Assembly (NCBI RefSeq): GCF_031157275.1
Contig: NZ_JAVIFW010000023.1
Location: 1 to 64,000, forward strand
DNA: 64,000 nt
Direction: 5' to 3'
Origin: Streptomyces sp. LHD-70
GTDB lineage: Bacteria; Actinomycetota; Actinomycetes; Streptomycetales; Streptomycetaceae
The notes beneath the pieces were generated by a model. The model was not told where the DNA came from. It searched no databases and saw only the letters and a list, made by a program, of their open reading frames with translations. A program made the position numbers and the translations under genes. This document shows, in pieces, positions 1 to 7,973 of this stretch; the first letter of the stretch is position 1, and every line of letters starts with the position of its first letter.

Positions 1-936
1 GTATGTCGGGGTTTGGATCCCATCTCGGTGACACAGGTCAATGCTAGGCGCTAGCCTGACGAGGTGAAACTGGTGGTGCAGGTCAAACTTGAGCCAACAC
101 CCAGGCAAGCGGCGGCACTTGAGGCGACGCTGGCCGCCTGCAACGAAGCAGCCTGCTGGGCCAGCCAGGTGGCCTTCGAGCAGGACACCAAGCGCACCTA
201 CGACCTGCGCAAGCTCACGTACACCCGGATTCGCGCCCGCTGGAACCTGGGCGCGCAGGCCGCCCAGCACGTCATCAAGAAGACCTGCGACGCGTACGCG
301 ACCCTCAAGGCCAACCTGAAGGCCGGGAACCTGGGCCGACCGGGTTCGAAGCGTCATGCGAAAGCGACCGGGAAGCCGATCACCTTCCGCCCCGACTCCG
401 GGCAGCCCTTCGACGACCGGATGCTGTCCTGGCAGATGGACCAGCAGTGCGTGTCGATATGGACCGTCCACGGACGGGTCAAGAATGTGGGATTCACGGG
501 CGGGGTGGGGCAGTTGGCCACCCTGGCGGAGTACCGCAAGGGCGAGTCCGACCTGCTGCACCGCGACGGCATGTGGCTGCTCCAGGCCACCTGCGAGATC
601 CCAGAACAACCGGTGAACACCGACGTGGACGACTTCCTCGGCATCGACCTGGGCATCGTCAACATCGCCACCACCTCCGACGGACAGATCATGGCCGGAC
701 GCGAGATCAACCGAGTCCGGGAACGCGAACGCACCCTGCGCACCAAGCTCCAGAAGAAGAACACCCCCTCCGCCAAACGCCGGCTGAAGAAGCGCAGGAA
801 GAAGGAACAGCGGCGGGCGCGGGACATCAATCACAAGATCGCCAAGCATGTGGTGGCCGAGGCAGAACGCACCGGACGCGGCATCGCCCTGGAGGACCTG
901 GGCGGGATCCGCGAACGGGTACGGCTTCGCAAGCCC

Positions 937-979
937 GTGGGGGTACCTCCCTGCTCGAACGAAGTTGAGAGCTTGGGGG
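937..979. repeat. Palindromic mini-repeat, copy A, inserted in tnpB
   Basis: This roughly 43-bp segment has CCTCCC/GGGAGG-type arms (gggggtacctccc ... gcttgggggagg) around a ctcgaacgaagttgaga core. It closely matches copy B at 1187-1229. It interrupts tnpB between RKP and ATLHSW and causes a frameshift. Similar short palindromes are, to my knowledge, common in Streptomyces genomes, where they behave like non-autonomous MITE/REP-type sequences. Confidence 0.7.
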
Positions 980-1186
980 AGGGCCACCCTGCACTCCTGG
1001 GCGTTTGCCCAGTTGGACAGCTTCATCTCCTATAAGGCCCGCCGCGCAGACGTGCCGGTGGTGCACGTCGATCCGGCGTACACCTCCCGCACCTGCAACG
1101 AGTGCGGGCACACCGACAAGGCGAACCGGGTCACACAGGCCCGCTTCGTGTGCCGGTCCTGCGGATTCGTTGATCACGCAGACCGA

Positions 1187-1229
1187 TGGGGGCACCTCCC
1201 GCTCGAGCGAAGCCGAGAGTGGGGGAGGC
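1187..1229. repeat. Palindromic mini-repeat, copy B, inserted in tnpB
   Basis: This is the second copy of the element at 937-979. The core ctcgagcgaagccgagag is flanked by gggcacctccc and gggggagg arms. It lies between the HADR and SRNIRARA codons of tnpB, inside the conserved block after the zinc ribbon, and shifts the frame again. Confidence 0.7.
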
Positions 1230-1377
1230 TCCCGCAACATCCGCGCCCGTGCGTGTGAGATGTGGCGGCGACGCGGGGCCCCGTCAACGGCCCCTGCCCC
1301 ACACCCGAGAACCGGGCGCGGGACTGGACGCAAGCGCACCGCCACAGCCAGTGGCGCCCGCTGTGCAAGCCCTCGCC

Positions 1378-2076
1378 TTAGCGAGGGGTAGTTGACCCGT
1401 TCGCCTCTGTCTCGTTCTCCTCCGCTGCTCGGCGCAACTTCATGGCTTCCTCGTACACATGCTCCCCGCGTGCGGAGGCGTAGTCGATCTGCATCAGCAC
1501 CCCCGGGACGGCGATGGAGGGCAGCAGATACCGGTAGTAGTCGGACGCGCGCTCGGTCATGTCCCGATGGTCCGTCATGATCTTGGAGAGGACCTGGACT
1601 CCGGTGAACCCTCCGACGATCAGCTTCGCCATGGCCGCCGCGTCCAAGGTCGGCAGGACTTCCCCGGCGTTCTTCGCCTTCTCCAGGGTGCCCTGGGTGT
1701 AGTCCATCCAGGACTGCATAGGCACCCGTCGGTCCAAGGAGTCCATCGGCGACCCTTGGTCCACGGTGAGCCGGATGCTGCCTCGCACCAGCGGATCGCT
1801 CTTGAGCATGTGCCCGAGCAGCAGGCCCTCGTCCACCCACTCCTGCAGTTTGAGGGGCTGCGCCGGCACGGCGGGCACGGCCTCGAACTGGCTGGCCAGG
1901 ACGGCTTGGGCGAGCGCCTGTTTGGAGGGGAAGTGGAAGTAGAGGGCCCCCTTGGTCACACCGGATCTCTTCAGGATCTCGGAAATGGTCGCCGCCTCGT
2001 AACCGACCTCGTCGAACACGCTGGCCGCCGCGACGAGCACCGACCGCCTGGTGCGCGTGGCTCGTTCTTGCCTCAT
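1378..2076 (-). CDS. TetR-family gamma-butyrolactone receptor (ArpA/ScbR-like)
   Basis: A 232-residue TetR protein. The N-terminal HTH reads RTRRSVLVAAASVFDEVGY...ISEILKRSGVTKGALYFHF, matching the ArpA/ScbR/BarA subfamily, which bind GBL autoregulator signals and release DNA. The start is ATG 2076, preceded by ggaggt; an upstream in-frame start lacks a ribosome site. Upstream is an operator-like palindrome (2177-2194), suggesting autoregulation. The last codons and the TAA stop lie inside the right-end hairpin of the neighbouring IS remnant, so the C-terminus (STTPR) may be IS-derived. It could be a true receptor or a pseudo-receptor; no afsA homologue is adjacent here. Confidence 0.85.
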   Translation of the reverse strand: MRQERATRTRRSVLVAAASVFDEVGYEAATISEILKRSGVTKGALYFHFPSKQALAQAVLASQFEAVPAVPAQPLKLQEWVDEGLLLGHMLKSDPLVRGSIRLTVDQGSPMDSLDRRVPMQSWMDYTQGTLEKAKNAGEVLPTLDAAAMAKLIVGGFTGVQVLSKIMTDHRDMTERASDYYRYLLPSIAVPGVLMQIDYASARGEHVYEEAMKLRRAAEENETEANGSTTPR

Positions 2077-2176
2077 ATCGCCCAACCTCCGTACCCCGCC
2101 TGCCTCAGGAACCGCAACGGAGTGCCGCGCGTCCGGCCCGCGGGCACTCAGCCCTACCGGTGGGGAAAACAAAATA

Positions 2177-2194
2177 AAACCAAGCGGACGGTTT
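2177..2194. promoter_or_regulatory. ARE-like operator upstream of ArpA-type receptor
   Basis: An inverted repeat AAACC-N8-GGTTT in an A-rich tract about 100 bp upstream of the receptor gene. It resembles the autoregulatory elements bound by ArpA/ScbR proteins. Binding is inferred from position and sequence only. Confidence 0.5.
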
Positions 2195-2335
2195 CCTCAA
2201 GTGATGCCGCCCTCGCTGGTGCCGCACTCTTCGTGCAGGTGAGGCCCTACTCACTTGCTATGGGCGACGTTCGAGGCCCCGCCAGGGCTACAGGGACCGA
2301 TCCACTGAAGCCGCTTCCCCCAACGGCCCGTCGGA

Positions 2336-2905
2336 TCAGGCCGCGAACCCCACGTTCGTCACGTACTCGTACTGCCCCCACTGCGAGCCCAGGTCGACGA
2401 TCTGGTCGACCCAGGCGTCGTCGAGGGCGCCCGCATCGCCCGTGCTCCAGGCCTCCACGATCCGGTCCCAGCGGCGGATGTTGAGGCTGCGGTACTCCAG
2501 GACGCGCTGGCGCGGCCCCGGCACCTGGGACTGGTTGAGCGGGTGGAGCTCGACGCGGGTGCCGCCGCGGGAGTTGAGGCGGCGCAGCAGGTGCTGGGCG
2601 ACGTTGTGGCGGCGGACCGTGCGGTACGCGTCCTCGATGCGTTGCAGGTTGCGGACGGTGGGGCGCTGTCTGCTGTCGAGCCAGGCCTTCAGGGTGCGGT
2701 CGGTGACTGTCAGACCGGCGGTACGGGCGGCGGCGCGGGCGTGGTCGGTGCGGGTCAGGTAGTGCAGCCGGGCGAGCAGGCCACGGCGGGACTCCACCGG
2801 CGAGACGATGAACCCCGCGAGGTCGTCGAGGCGACGGAAGACGGCCTCGCTGCCGCGGATGCCGCGCGCGCCGTACTTGCCGAACTCAAGGGTGTACTCA
2901 GGCAT
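2336..2905 (-). CDS. Tpg-like telomere terminal protein (putative)
   Basis: A 189-residue protein starting at ATG 2905 (gaggag upstream), overlapping the end of the Tap-like gene by 8 bp. It has a basic HTH-like segment around residues 60-100 (TVTDRTLKAWLDSRQRPTVRNLQRIEDAY), comparable to the DNA-binding part of Streptomyces terminal proteins, which are about 185 residues. Known tap-tpg pairs cap the 5' ends of linear replicons: Tpg is covalently attached and Tap recruits it. Assignment rests on size, the HTH and the partner gene. I cannot identify the linking residue. It could instead be a plain plasmid regulator. Confidence 0.45.
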   Translation of the reverse strand: MPEYTLEFGKYGARGIRGSEAVFRRLDDLAGFIVSPVESRRGLLARLHYLTRTDHARAAARTAGLTVTDRTLKAWLDSRQRPTVRNLQRIEDAYRTVRRHNVAQHLLRRLNSRGGTRVELHPLNQSQVPGPRQRVLEYRSLNIRRWDRIVEAWSTGDAGALDDAWVDQIVDLGSQWGQYEYVTNVGFAA

Positions 2906-4343
2906 CCGGAAGCTCCTCGTTCAGCCCTGGCCCGTCCTCGGACCCCACCGTGTACACGTCCTTGACCTTCACTTCCAGGACCCCGCGCCCCTCCTCGAAG
3001 ACCCGCCGCCAGTCGCCGGTGACGTGGAGCTCGTCGGTGCCCATGACCCGTACGACGGACAGGCCCTGTTCGTGCGCGCGCAGGGCCTTCATCCAGAGGT
3101 TGGCGAAGGCCTGGGAGCGGATGAGGTGCATCCAGTCGGGGCGGTACAGCTCCCGGTTGTAGTTGGACTCCCCCATCGTGGAGACGAACTTGGAGTACAT
3201 GGCCTTCACGTACTCGACGGTCGTCTCGTCGTCCTCATCGATCGCCTTCTCGCGGGCGTCGCGCAGGGCGGCGCGGAACTTCTCCAGGAGGTTCTCGGTC
3301 GCGCCGGACGTGAACGACTCGTGGATCTCGGGGGGTTCACACAGTCCGTACTTGGGCCCGGACAGGCGAAGGAGCAGCCGCAGCGTCGGCTCGGTGACCC
3401 AGAGCGGGCCGGGCTCGTCGCGGTTGCCCAGCGGGTTCGGCAGGTACGGGTCGTGGTGCCAGTCGGGCGGCGTGATGAGGTGGACGCCCGCGCGGCGCCG
3501 GTCGTGGCCGAAGCCGCTGGAGTGCTCGAGCTGGCCGATCGGCAGGTGTGTCTTGAGGGCCGACAGGTAGGCGCCGTTGATGTCGAGCGCGGTCACCTCG
3601 TGCGCACCGGGAGGGAGTTCGGTCCTGGTCCACTTGGGGCGGGCCTCCCAGATGCTGTCGCTGCCCCGGGAGCTCTGCTTGCGCAGGATGTCCGGCACCC
3701 AGGGGTGCGCGATCACGTCGTACCGCCCGCCGGTCCGGCAGGCGTCGAGCAGCGCCATGGCGTCGGGGATGGCGCGCCGGACGAGCTGCGCGGTCGCCTC
3801 CTCGACGTCCCCCTCGTGCTCGGCGAGCGCCTGCTCCACGGCCCGCCCGATCAACTCGGCCTCGGGGGCGGCCTGTGCGGAGGCGGGATTCCGTACGGGG
3901 GTGGGTCTGCGGGCGGGTGCCTGAGCCTGAGGCCGAGGTTCAGGCTCAGGTCGTACGGGGGCGGGTTGCCGCACAGCCTCAGCCGCCCGCGCACACTCCT
4001 GCGGGTCGAGGTGCTGCGGGAACCCCTCGACCTCGTCCGTCGCCGGTCCCCCGCACAGCACGCACGGCCGGGTCTGCGCGGCCTGTGCCTCCTGGAGTTT
4101 CGTACGGGCGGCGTCCAGGAAGTACGCGTACTTGCCGCGCACCTCCCCCGACGGGTCGCGCCCGCTCTCCCAGCCGCCGACCGTGGACGGGCCGACGCCG
4201 AGGGCCGTGGCGACCTGGGCGCGGGACAGGCCGAGGCTCTCGCGCAGGGCGCGGCGCTGCTCGGCGGGCGGCAGTGGTTCCTTCTCGACGGCGGAGGCGA
4301 GCAGCGCGTCGACGGCCTCGTATCCCTGCGTGTTGCCGCTCAT
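2898..4343 (-). CDS. Tap-like telomere-associated protein (XRE HTH plus polymerase-like region)
   Basis: A 481-residue protein with an N-terminal XRE HTH (about residues 25-60, LSRAQVATALGVGPSTVGGWE). A CVLCGG cluster and a proline-rich linker follow. The long C-terminal domain carries DINGAYLSA, YSKFVSTMGESNYNREL and MGTDELHVTG. The DxNxxY and GTDEL motifs resemble family-B polymerase motifs A and C, as far as can be judged by eye. The arrangement matches my recollection of Tap proteins of Streptomyces linear replicons, although SLP2/chromosomal Tap is longer. Start ATG 4343 overlaps the upstream regulator stop (ATGA), and the 3' end overlaps the Tpg-like gene, so this is a tight operon. Confidence 0.6.
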   Translation of the reverse strand: MSGNTQGYEAVDALLASAVEKEPLPPAEQRRALRESLGLSRAQVATALGVGPSTVGGWESGRDPSGEVRGKYAYFLDAARTKLQEAQAAQTRPCVLCGGPATDEVEGFPQHLDPQECARAAEAVRQPAPVRPEPEPRPQAQAPARRPTPVRNPASAQAAPEAELIGRAVEQALAEHEGDVEEATAQLVRRAIPDAMALLDACRTGGRYDVIAHPWVPDILRKQSSRGSDSIWEARPKWTRTELPPGAHEVTALDINGAYLSALKTHLPIGQLEHSSGFGHDRRRAGVHLITPPDWHHDPYLPNPLGNRDEPGPLWVTEPTLRLLLRLSGPKYGLCEPPEIHESFTSGATENLLEKFRAALRDAREKAIDEDDETTVEYVKAMYSKFVSTMGESNYNRELYRPDWMHLIRSQAFANLWMKALRAHEQGLSVVRVMGTDELHVTGDWRRVFEEGRGVLEVKVKDVYTVGSEDGPGLNEELPDA

Positions 4344-4621
4344 GCCGGGACCCCCTGTCCGCGGCCGCGCGGGTCGGTGCGCGGGAGGCGGGCGCAGGCG
4401 CGCTCGGGTCCGGCGAGGAGGTCGAGTACGCCGATGCCGAAGTGGGCGGCGAGCCGGTCGCAGTCGTCGAGGGTCCAGGCGGCGCGGCCGGTCTGGCGGC
4501 GGGACACCTGGGTCTGGTCGACGCCGAGGGCGAGCGCGAGGTCGGACTGGGTCTGGCCGGTGGCCCGCATCAGCGCGGTGACGCTGGCGCGGAGGCGGGC
4601 GGAGGTGTGCGTGCTGTCCAT
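4340..4621 (-). CDS. XRE-family regulator
   Basis: A 93-residue helix-turn-helix protein (TGQTQSDLALALGVDQTQVSRRQTG), first gene of the operon with the Tap-like and Tpg-like genes. Start ATG 4621 has aaagg six bases upstream; an upstream start (4654) lacks a ribosome site. The stop overlaps the next start by 4 bp. Two TTTACCGCGGTAAA palindromes lie 65-103 bp upstream, so the operon may be controlled by whatever binds that site. Likely an autoregulator of the telomere operon. Confidence 0.7.
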   Translation of the reverse strand: MDSTHTSARLRASVTALMRATGQTQSDLALALGVDQTQVSRRQTGRAAWTLDDCDRLAAHFGIGVLDLLAGPERACARLPRTDPRGRGQGVPA

Positions 4622-4685
4622 GACCTTTGCATCGTACCGCTCGCGGATGCGCATTCCGCATAGCGGCCCGGGGTGGGGCTCGGTG

Positions 4686-4724
4686 TTTACCGCGGTAAAT
4701 CCGGAGGTGTTTTACCGCGGTAAA
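4686..4724. promoter_or_regulatory. Two TTTACCGCGGTAAA palindromes upstream of Tap/Tpg-like operon
   Basis: Perfect 14-bp palindromes at 4686-4699 and 4711-4724, 25 bp apart start to start. Six more identical copies occur at 10751-11047 and 14004. They may be partition-protein or plasmid-regulator binding sites at the promoter of the telomere operon. Confidence 0.65.
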
Positions 4725-4782
4725 TCGCTGCCCCTGCACGGCAATTGGGACATTTAGTCCGTAACTGCCCGTCGTGGAGGGG

Positions 4783-5184
4783 TTACAGCGGAAGCGTTAT
4801 CCCCAGCTCCTGCATCGCCGAGGAGGGCGGGCCGCCCTCGGAGCGCTCCGTCTTGTAGCCCTTGACGCCGGGCGCGAGCGTGCGCGGGTCGACGGCCTCG
4901 GCGGGCGCGCCCGTCGCGTACAGGCCGCTGGGCTCGGTGTCCCGGTCGTGCGGAAGCAGCCAGAACACGCGGCGCCGGAACGTGCCGGACGAGCGGGAAG
5001 CCTTGGCGCCGGGGCCGAGCAGCGCGTACCCGACCATGCGGCCGTCGCGGTGGTAGGCCGGTTTGCCCTTGCGGGTGGGCAGGCGGTCGAGGCTTTGCCG
5101 TACGTAGTCCAGCGCCGTGGCGTCTTCGAGCCAGACGATCTCCGTCTCCTCACGGATCTCGTCCTCGGTGATGAGGGCGCTCAT
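4783..5184 (-). CDS. Conserved small protein accompanying P4-type helicase, copy 1
   Basis: A 133-residue protein of unknown fold (EDEIREETEIVWLEDATALDYVRQS...GKPAYHRDGRMVGYALLG...RRRVFWLLPHDRD...AVDPRTLAPG). It is clearly paralogous to the product of 22706-23080, which follows the second helicase gene. The two pairs therefore form a conserved replication module. Start ATG 5184 with aggac upstream. No catalytic motif is visible; a small helicase-accessory or regulatory role is inferred from linkage only. It lies 136 bp after the helicase gene, whereas in copy 2 the genes overlap. Confidence 0.65.
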   Translation of the reverse strand: MSALITEDEIREETEIVWLEDATALDYVRQSLDRLPTRKGKPAYHRDGRMVGYALLGPGAKASRSSGTFRRRVFWLLPHDRDTEPSGLYATGAPAEAVDPRTLAPGVKGYKTERSEGGPPSSAMQELGITLPL

Positions 5185-5320
5185 GCTGTCCTACCTTCTC
5201 GTGCCAGGTCCGGAGCCTCGTGCGGGATGCCACGGGCCGGATACCCATCGGGCCGCCCGGACATGACTCGCGGGCACGCCGCCGGACACGGCGTCTGGCG
5301 CATCTGGCTTGATCCCATCA

Positions 5321-6859
5321 TCAGGCATCCTCCCCATCGGCAAGGATTCCGATACCTGGGTAGTACTTGCGCTGATTGGACAGGATCATCTGCTTGGGCG
5401 ACTCGAGCCCGATCGTCTCGCGTACGCGAGCTGCGAAGGAGCGGGACGTCATGGCCGGCGCCCCCTCATTCTGGCACCAGCTCTTGTACGCGGCATACAG
5501 CCGTGCCTGTTCAGCCCGCTGGTCGGGGTCGAGCGAGCAGGCCTCGCTGAGAAAACGGCCGGTATGGTCTTCCGTCTCCGCGTACGCGGTGGTCGCGATG
5601 CGTACGCGCTCGGGGCCGGTGAGGTCCTTGTCGCCGCCGAGGTAGCGACGAGCGCCCTCGATCAGCCAGTTGAGGATGCCGGGGCCTTCCTCGGTGACCA
5701 GGATGTCGGCGAGGTTGTCGATCTTGCGGTCGTCGGGGACGGTTCGCTCGAACGGGATGAGCCGCATACGGCGCCAGAACGCGAAGCCGCCGGTGCCCAC
5801 TTCGGGGCGGTGGTTGCCGAGCAGCCAGAGCTTGTGGGTGGGTTCGAAGCTGAAGAAGTCCTGCCGCATCCGGCGGGCCTTGATCCGGTCGCCGCCGGTG
5901 AGCAGCTTCACGCGCGCCTCGTCGAACCGGTCCCCCGGCTTGACCTCGCTGCACACGATGACGCGTCGGCCGTGGAGTTCGGCGAGGTCCGTGGGGTGGC
6001 CCTCGTACGGGCGGGCCATCAGGAAGCCGGGCGGCGCGGCGTCCGCGTAGTCCCCGAGGAGTTTCATCAGGACGTCGAGGAGCACGGACTTGCCGTTCTT
6101 GCCGACGCCGAAGAGGAACGGCATGACCTGGCCGCCGACGTCCCCGGTGACGGAGTAGCCGAGCAGCAGGTGCAGGAAGCCGATCATCTCGGTGCCTTCG
6201 GCGTTGCCGCCGAAGGTGTCCTGGAGGAAGCGGTTCCAGCGCGGGGTGGCCATCTGGCGGGGCCCGATGGTCGTGGACCGCGAGTGGAAGTCCTTGTTGG
6301 GGTCGGGGCTGCGCAGCAGTCCGGTGCGCAGGTCGACGATGCCGGCGGGGGTGCACAGGACGTACGGATCGGCGTCCAGGCGGGAGGCGTTGAGGACCAT
6401 GCCGGGCGCGGACTTGGCCTGCAGCAGCATGGCGTTCATGCCGGAGGTGCTCAGGGCGCGCCTGCGGTGCTTCTGCAGATCCGAGGAGGTGTGCAGGCCC
6501 CGTGGGTCGCTGGCGGCGATCGACTCGGCGAGGTCCCCCGCCGCCCACATGACGGTGTCGTCGTCGTCGATCTGCCAGCGGGTGCTGTCCCAGCGGTACC
6601 AGCCGAGTCCCGGCACGTGCCGGTAGTCGGTCGCGTACAGCTTCACGAACAGCTTGGCGTTGCCGCGGTCGGTGAGGGTGTCGGGGACCAGCCCGCCGGC
6701 CGTGGTCAGGGAACCGGCGGGGCTGTCCGGTGTCGGGCTCTCACCTGCCTGGGACGGGACGGGGCTCCCGGTGGAGCGGGCGAGGATCTGGGCGGCGACG
6801 GCCTCCGCGTCGAAGTCGAAAAGGGCGTTGTTCTGATCCTGGTGCGGGGACGGCGTCAC
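5321..6859 (-). CDS. P4-type phage/plasmid replicative helicase (D5/primase C-terminal), copy 1
   Basis: A 512-residue superfamily-3 helicase of the phage P4/D5 type, starting at GTG 6859 and overlapping the prim-pol stop (GTGA). It has the D5_N region, then Walker A GVGKNGKSVLL (about residue 255), an acidic segment with VIVCSEVKPGDRFDEARVK, sensor-like KLWLLGNHRPEV and an arginine-rich FWRRMRLIPFE. The prim-pol and helicase halves, fused in P4 alpha, are here two overlapping genes. It presumably unwinds DNA at the adjacent iteron origin. A close paralogue lies inverted at 21114-22709. Confidence 0.88.
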   Translation of the reverse strand: MTPSPHQDQNNALFDFDAEAVAAQILARSTGSPVPSQAGESPTPDSPAGSLTTAGGLVPDTLTDRGNAKLFVKLYATDYRHVPGLGWYRWDSTRWQIDDDDTVMWAAGDLAESIAASDPRGLHTSSDLQKHRRRALSTSGMNAMLLQAKSAPGMVLNASRLDADPYVLCTPAGIVDLRTGLLRSPDPNKDFHSRSTTIGPRQMATPRWNRFLQDTFGGNAEGTEMIGFLHLLLGYSVTGDVGGQVMPFLFGVGKNGKSVLLDVLMKLLGDYADAAPPGFLMARPYEGHPTDLAELHGRRVIVCSEVKPGDRFDEARVKLLTGGDRIKARRMRQDFFSFEPTHKLWLLGNHRPEVGTGGFAFWRRMRLIPFERTVPDDRKIDNLADILVTEEGPGILNWLIEGARRYLGGDKDLTGPERVRIATTAYAETEDHTGRFLSEACSLDPDQRAEQARLYAAYKSWCQNEGAPAMTSRSFAARVRETIGLESPKQMILSNQRKYYPGIGILADGEDA

Positions 6860-7959
6860 GAGCTGCTCCCGGGTTCCAGGGGACGACGCAGCCCGGCGCT
6901 CATGCCACTGCGGATGATCTGTTCGGCCCGGCGGGTCTGTCCGGGCCTGGCCTGCTCGGCGGCCTGCAGCAGGACCTGTTCGGCCTCGTCCTGCTCGAGG
7001 TGGCCTGCGGCGACGAGTCCTCCCAGGGTGTACGCGGCGCGGTTGAGCTTCTCGGAGAACGCGGCGCCCTCGGGCGTCTTGGCGCACTCGGTGACTTCGG
7101 TGAGGACCGTGAGCAGCGTCCTGGTGGTCTTGCCGGTGCGCCCGCCCGCCGCGAGGACGGCCTGCCTGGCCCGCGGCGGCACGGGCCGGGGAGCGGGAAC
7201 GGCCGGGAGATGCCCGGTGCGTTCGAGCTCCTGGGCGAGCCAGGCGGGCAGCGGGGCGGGTTCTCGTACGGGCCCTACGGGCGTGTAGCTGCCGTCGGGT
7301 GTCGTGGTGCCGGGTGTGACGATGTACCCCCCGTGGGCGCGGATGTCGACCTGCCAGGCGAGGGCCCGGCGGGTGCTGGTGCCGGTGGAGCACTGCCAGG
7401 CGCGGCCGTCGACAGCCCGGTACCAGACGTGCATCCCGCCCGACGGGGTGCGCACCCGCAGCGTGCTCTCGTCCTCGGAGGGGCTGACGACGCCGCGCAG
7501 CGCGGCGAGCACGGCCAGGGTGTGGTAGCCGTTCGCCAGGCCCATCAGGTCTACCTCGTCCGGGATGTGAATGCCCGGCAGGAGACGGTCCCGGCTCGGC
7601 ACGGGCTGTTGATGCGCGTCGACATCGATGACGACGAGGCCCGCGGGACCACAGGAGACACCAACGCCCATCGCGGGGGCACTCCCCCACCAGGCCTCGA
7701 TGCGGGAGCTGTCGAGCGTCGCCGAGTGGAAGCCGTGACACCAACGCCCTTCGGCACGGCACCCGCAGTCCCGGTGGGTGTGCCCGGGCCTGCGGCAGGA
7801 CTCGCAGTTGGCGGCAGGCACCTTGCGTCCGGCGGCCAGTGGGAAGACGGGCCAGCCCCGGGTCGCGCACCACCGGGCCGTGGCCAGGGGTGCAGCGACC
7901 GAACGCGCAGAGCTGGACTGCCGTGAGTCGCTGCGTGAAAACCGCAGCTCAGCAGGCAT
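6856..7959 (-). CDS. Bifunctional DNA primase/polymerase (prim-pol) domain protein
   Basis: A 367-residue AEP-type prim-pol: GWPVFPLAAGRKVP at residues 34-47, a CESC...HTHRDCGC zinc cluster, the catalytic-type VVIDVDAH motif, and RTPSGGMHVWY...DIRAHGGYIVTPG, as in actinobacterial prim-pols. Start ATG 7959 with ggggaac upstream. It makes primers for replication together with the overlapping helicase gene downstream. The iteron region begins directly upstream, so the gene reads away from the putative origin. No equivalent gene accompanies the second helicase copy. Confidence 0.88.
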   Translation of the reverse strand: MPAELRFSRSDSRQSSSARSVAAPLATARWCATRGWPVFPLAAGRKVPAANCESCRRPGHTHRDCGCRAEGRWCHGFHSATLDSSRIEAWWGSAPAMGVGVSCGPAGLVVIDVDAHQQPVPSRDRLLPGIHIPDEVDLMGLANGYHTLAVLAALRGVVSPSEDESTLRVRTPSGGMHVWYRAVDGRAWQCSTGTSTRRALAWQVDIRAHGGYIVTPGTTTPDGSYTPVGPVREPAPLPAWLAQELERTGHLPAVPAPRPVPPRARQAVLAAGGRTGKTTRTLLTVLTEVTECAKTPEGAAFSEKLNRAAYTLGGLVAAGHLEQDEAEQVLLQAAEQARPGQTRRAEQIIRSGMSAGLRRPLEPGSSS

Positions 7960-7973
7960 TTAGTTCCCCTATC

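Larger units (their letters stand above)
43..1391 (+). mobile_element. IS200/IS605-type element remnant (tnpB only)
   Basis: The element carries a TnpB-like gene and no TnpA. A 5-bp stem with a 3-base loop (gctag/ctagc, 43-55) lies just before the gene. A perfect 7-bp stem (ccctcgc/gcgaggg, 1370-1387) lies at its 3' end. Both fit the subterminal hairpins that IS200/IS605 elements use instead of terminal inverted repeats. The exact ends cannot be set from one copy; the left end may lie at or before position 1. Without tnpA it could move only in trans, and tnpB is broken. Confidence 0.6.
64..1391 (+). pseudogene. tnpB: TnpB (IS605 OrfB) RNA-guided nuclease, disrupted
   Basis: The reading frame starts at a GTG and shows the TnpB plan: an N-terminal OrfB helical domain, the RuvC motif GIDLGIVN near residue 195, the second acidic motif ALEDLGG near residue 275, then LHSWAFAQLDSFISYKA, a zinc ribbon (CNECG...CRSCGF) and HADR...SRNIRARA. 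The frame is broken twice. After codon 291 (position 937) and after HADR (position 1187), copies of a roughly 43-bp palindromic repeat are inserted, each shifting the frame by one base. The pieces lie in three frames: 64-936, about 980-1186, and about 1230-1391. Removing both inserts restores a family-typical C-terminus. It is non-functional as read. Confidence 0.85.

Noticed and set aside
2808..4757. Long plus-strand open frame opposite the Tap-like gene
   Set aside because: It is the complement of high-GC coding sequence; the minus strand has recognised domains, coupled starts and normal third-position GC.
5321..7873. Single prim-pol/helicase fusion gene
   Set aside because: The frame before 6859 is arginine-rich shadow sequence; the prim-pol is encoded in another frame and overlaps by GTGA.
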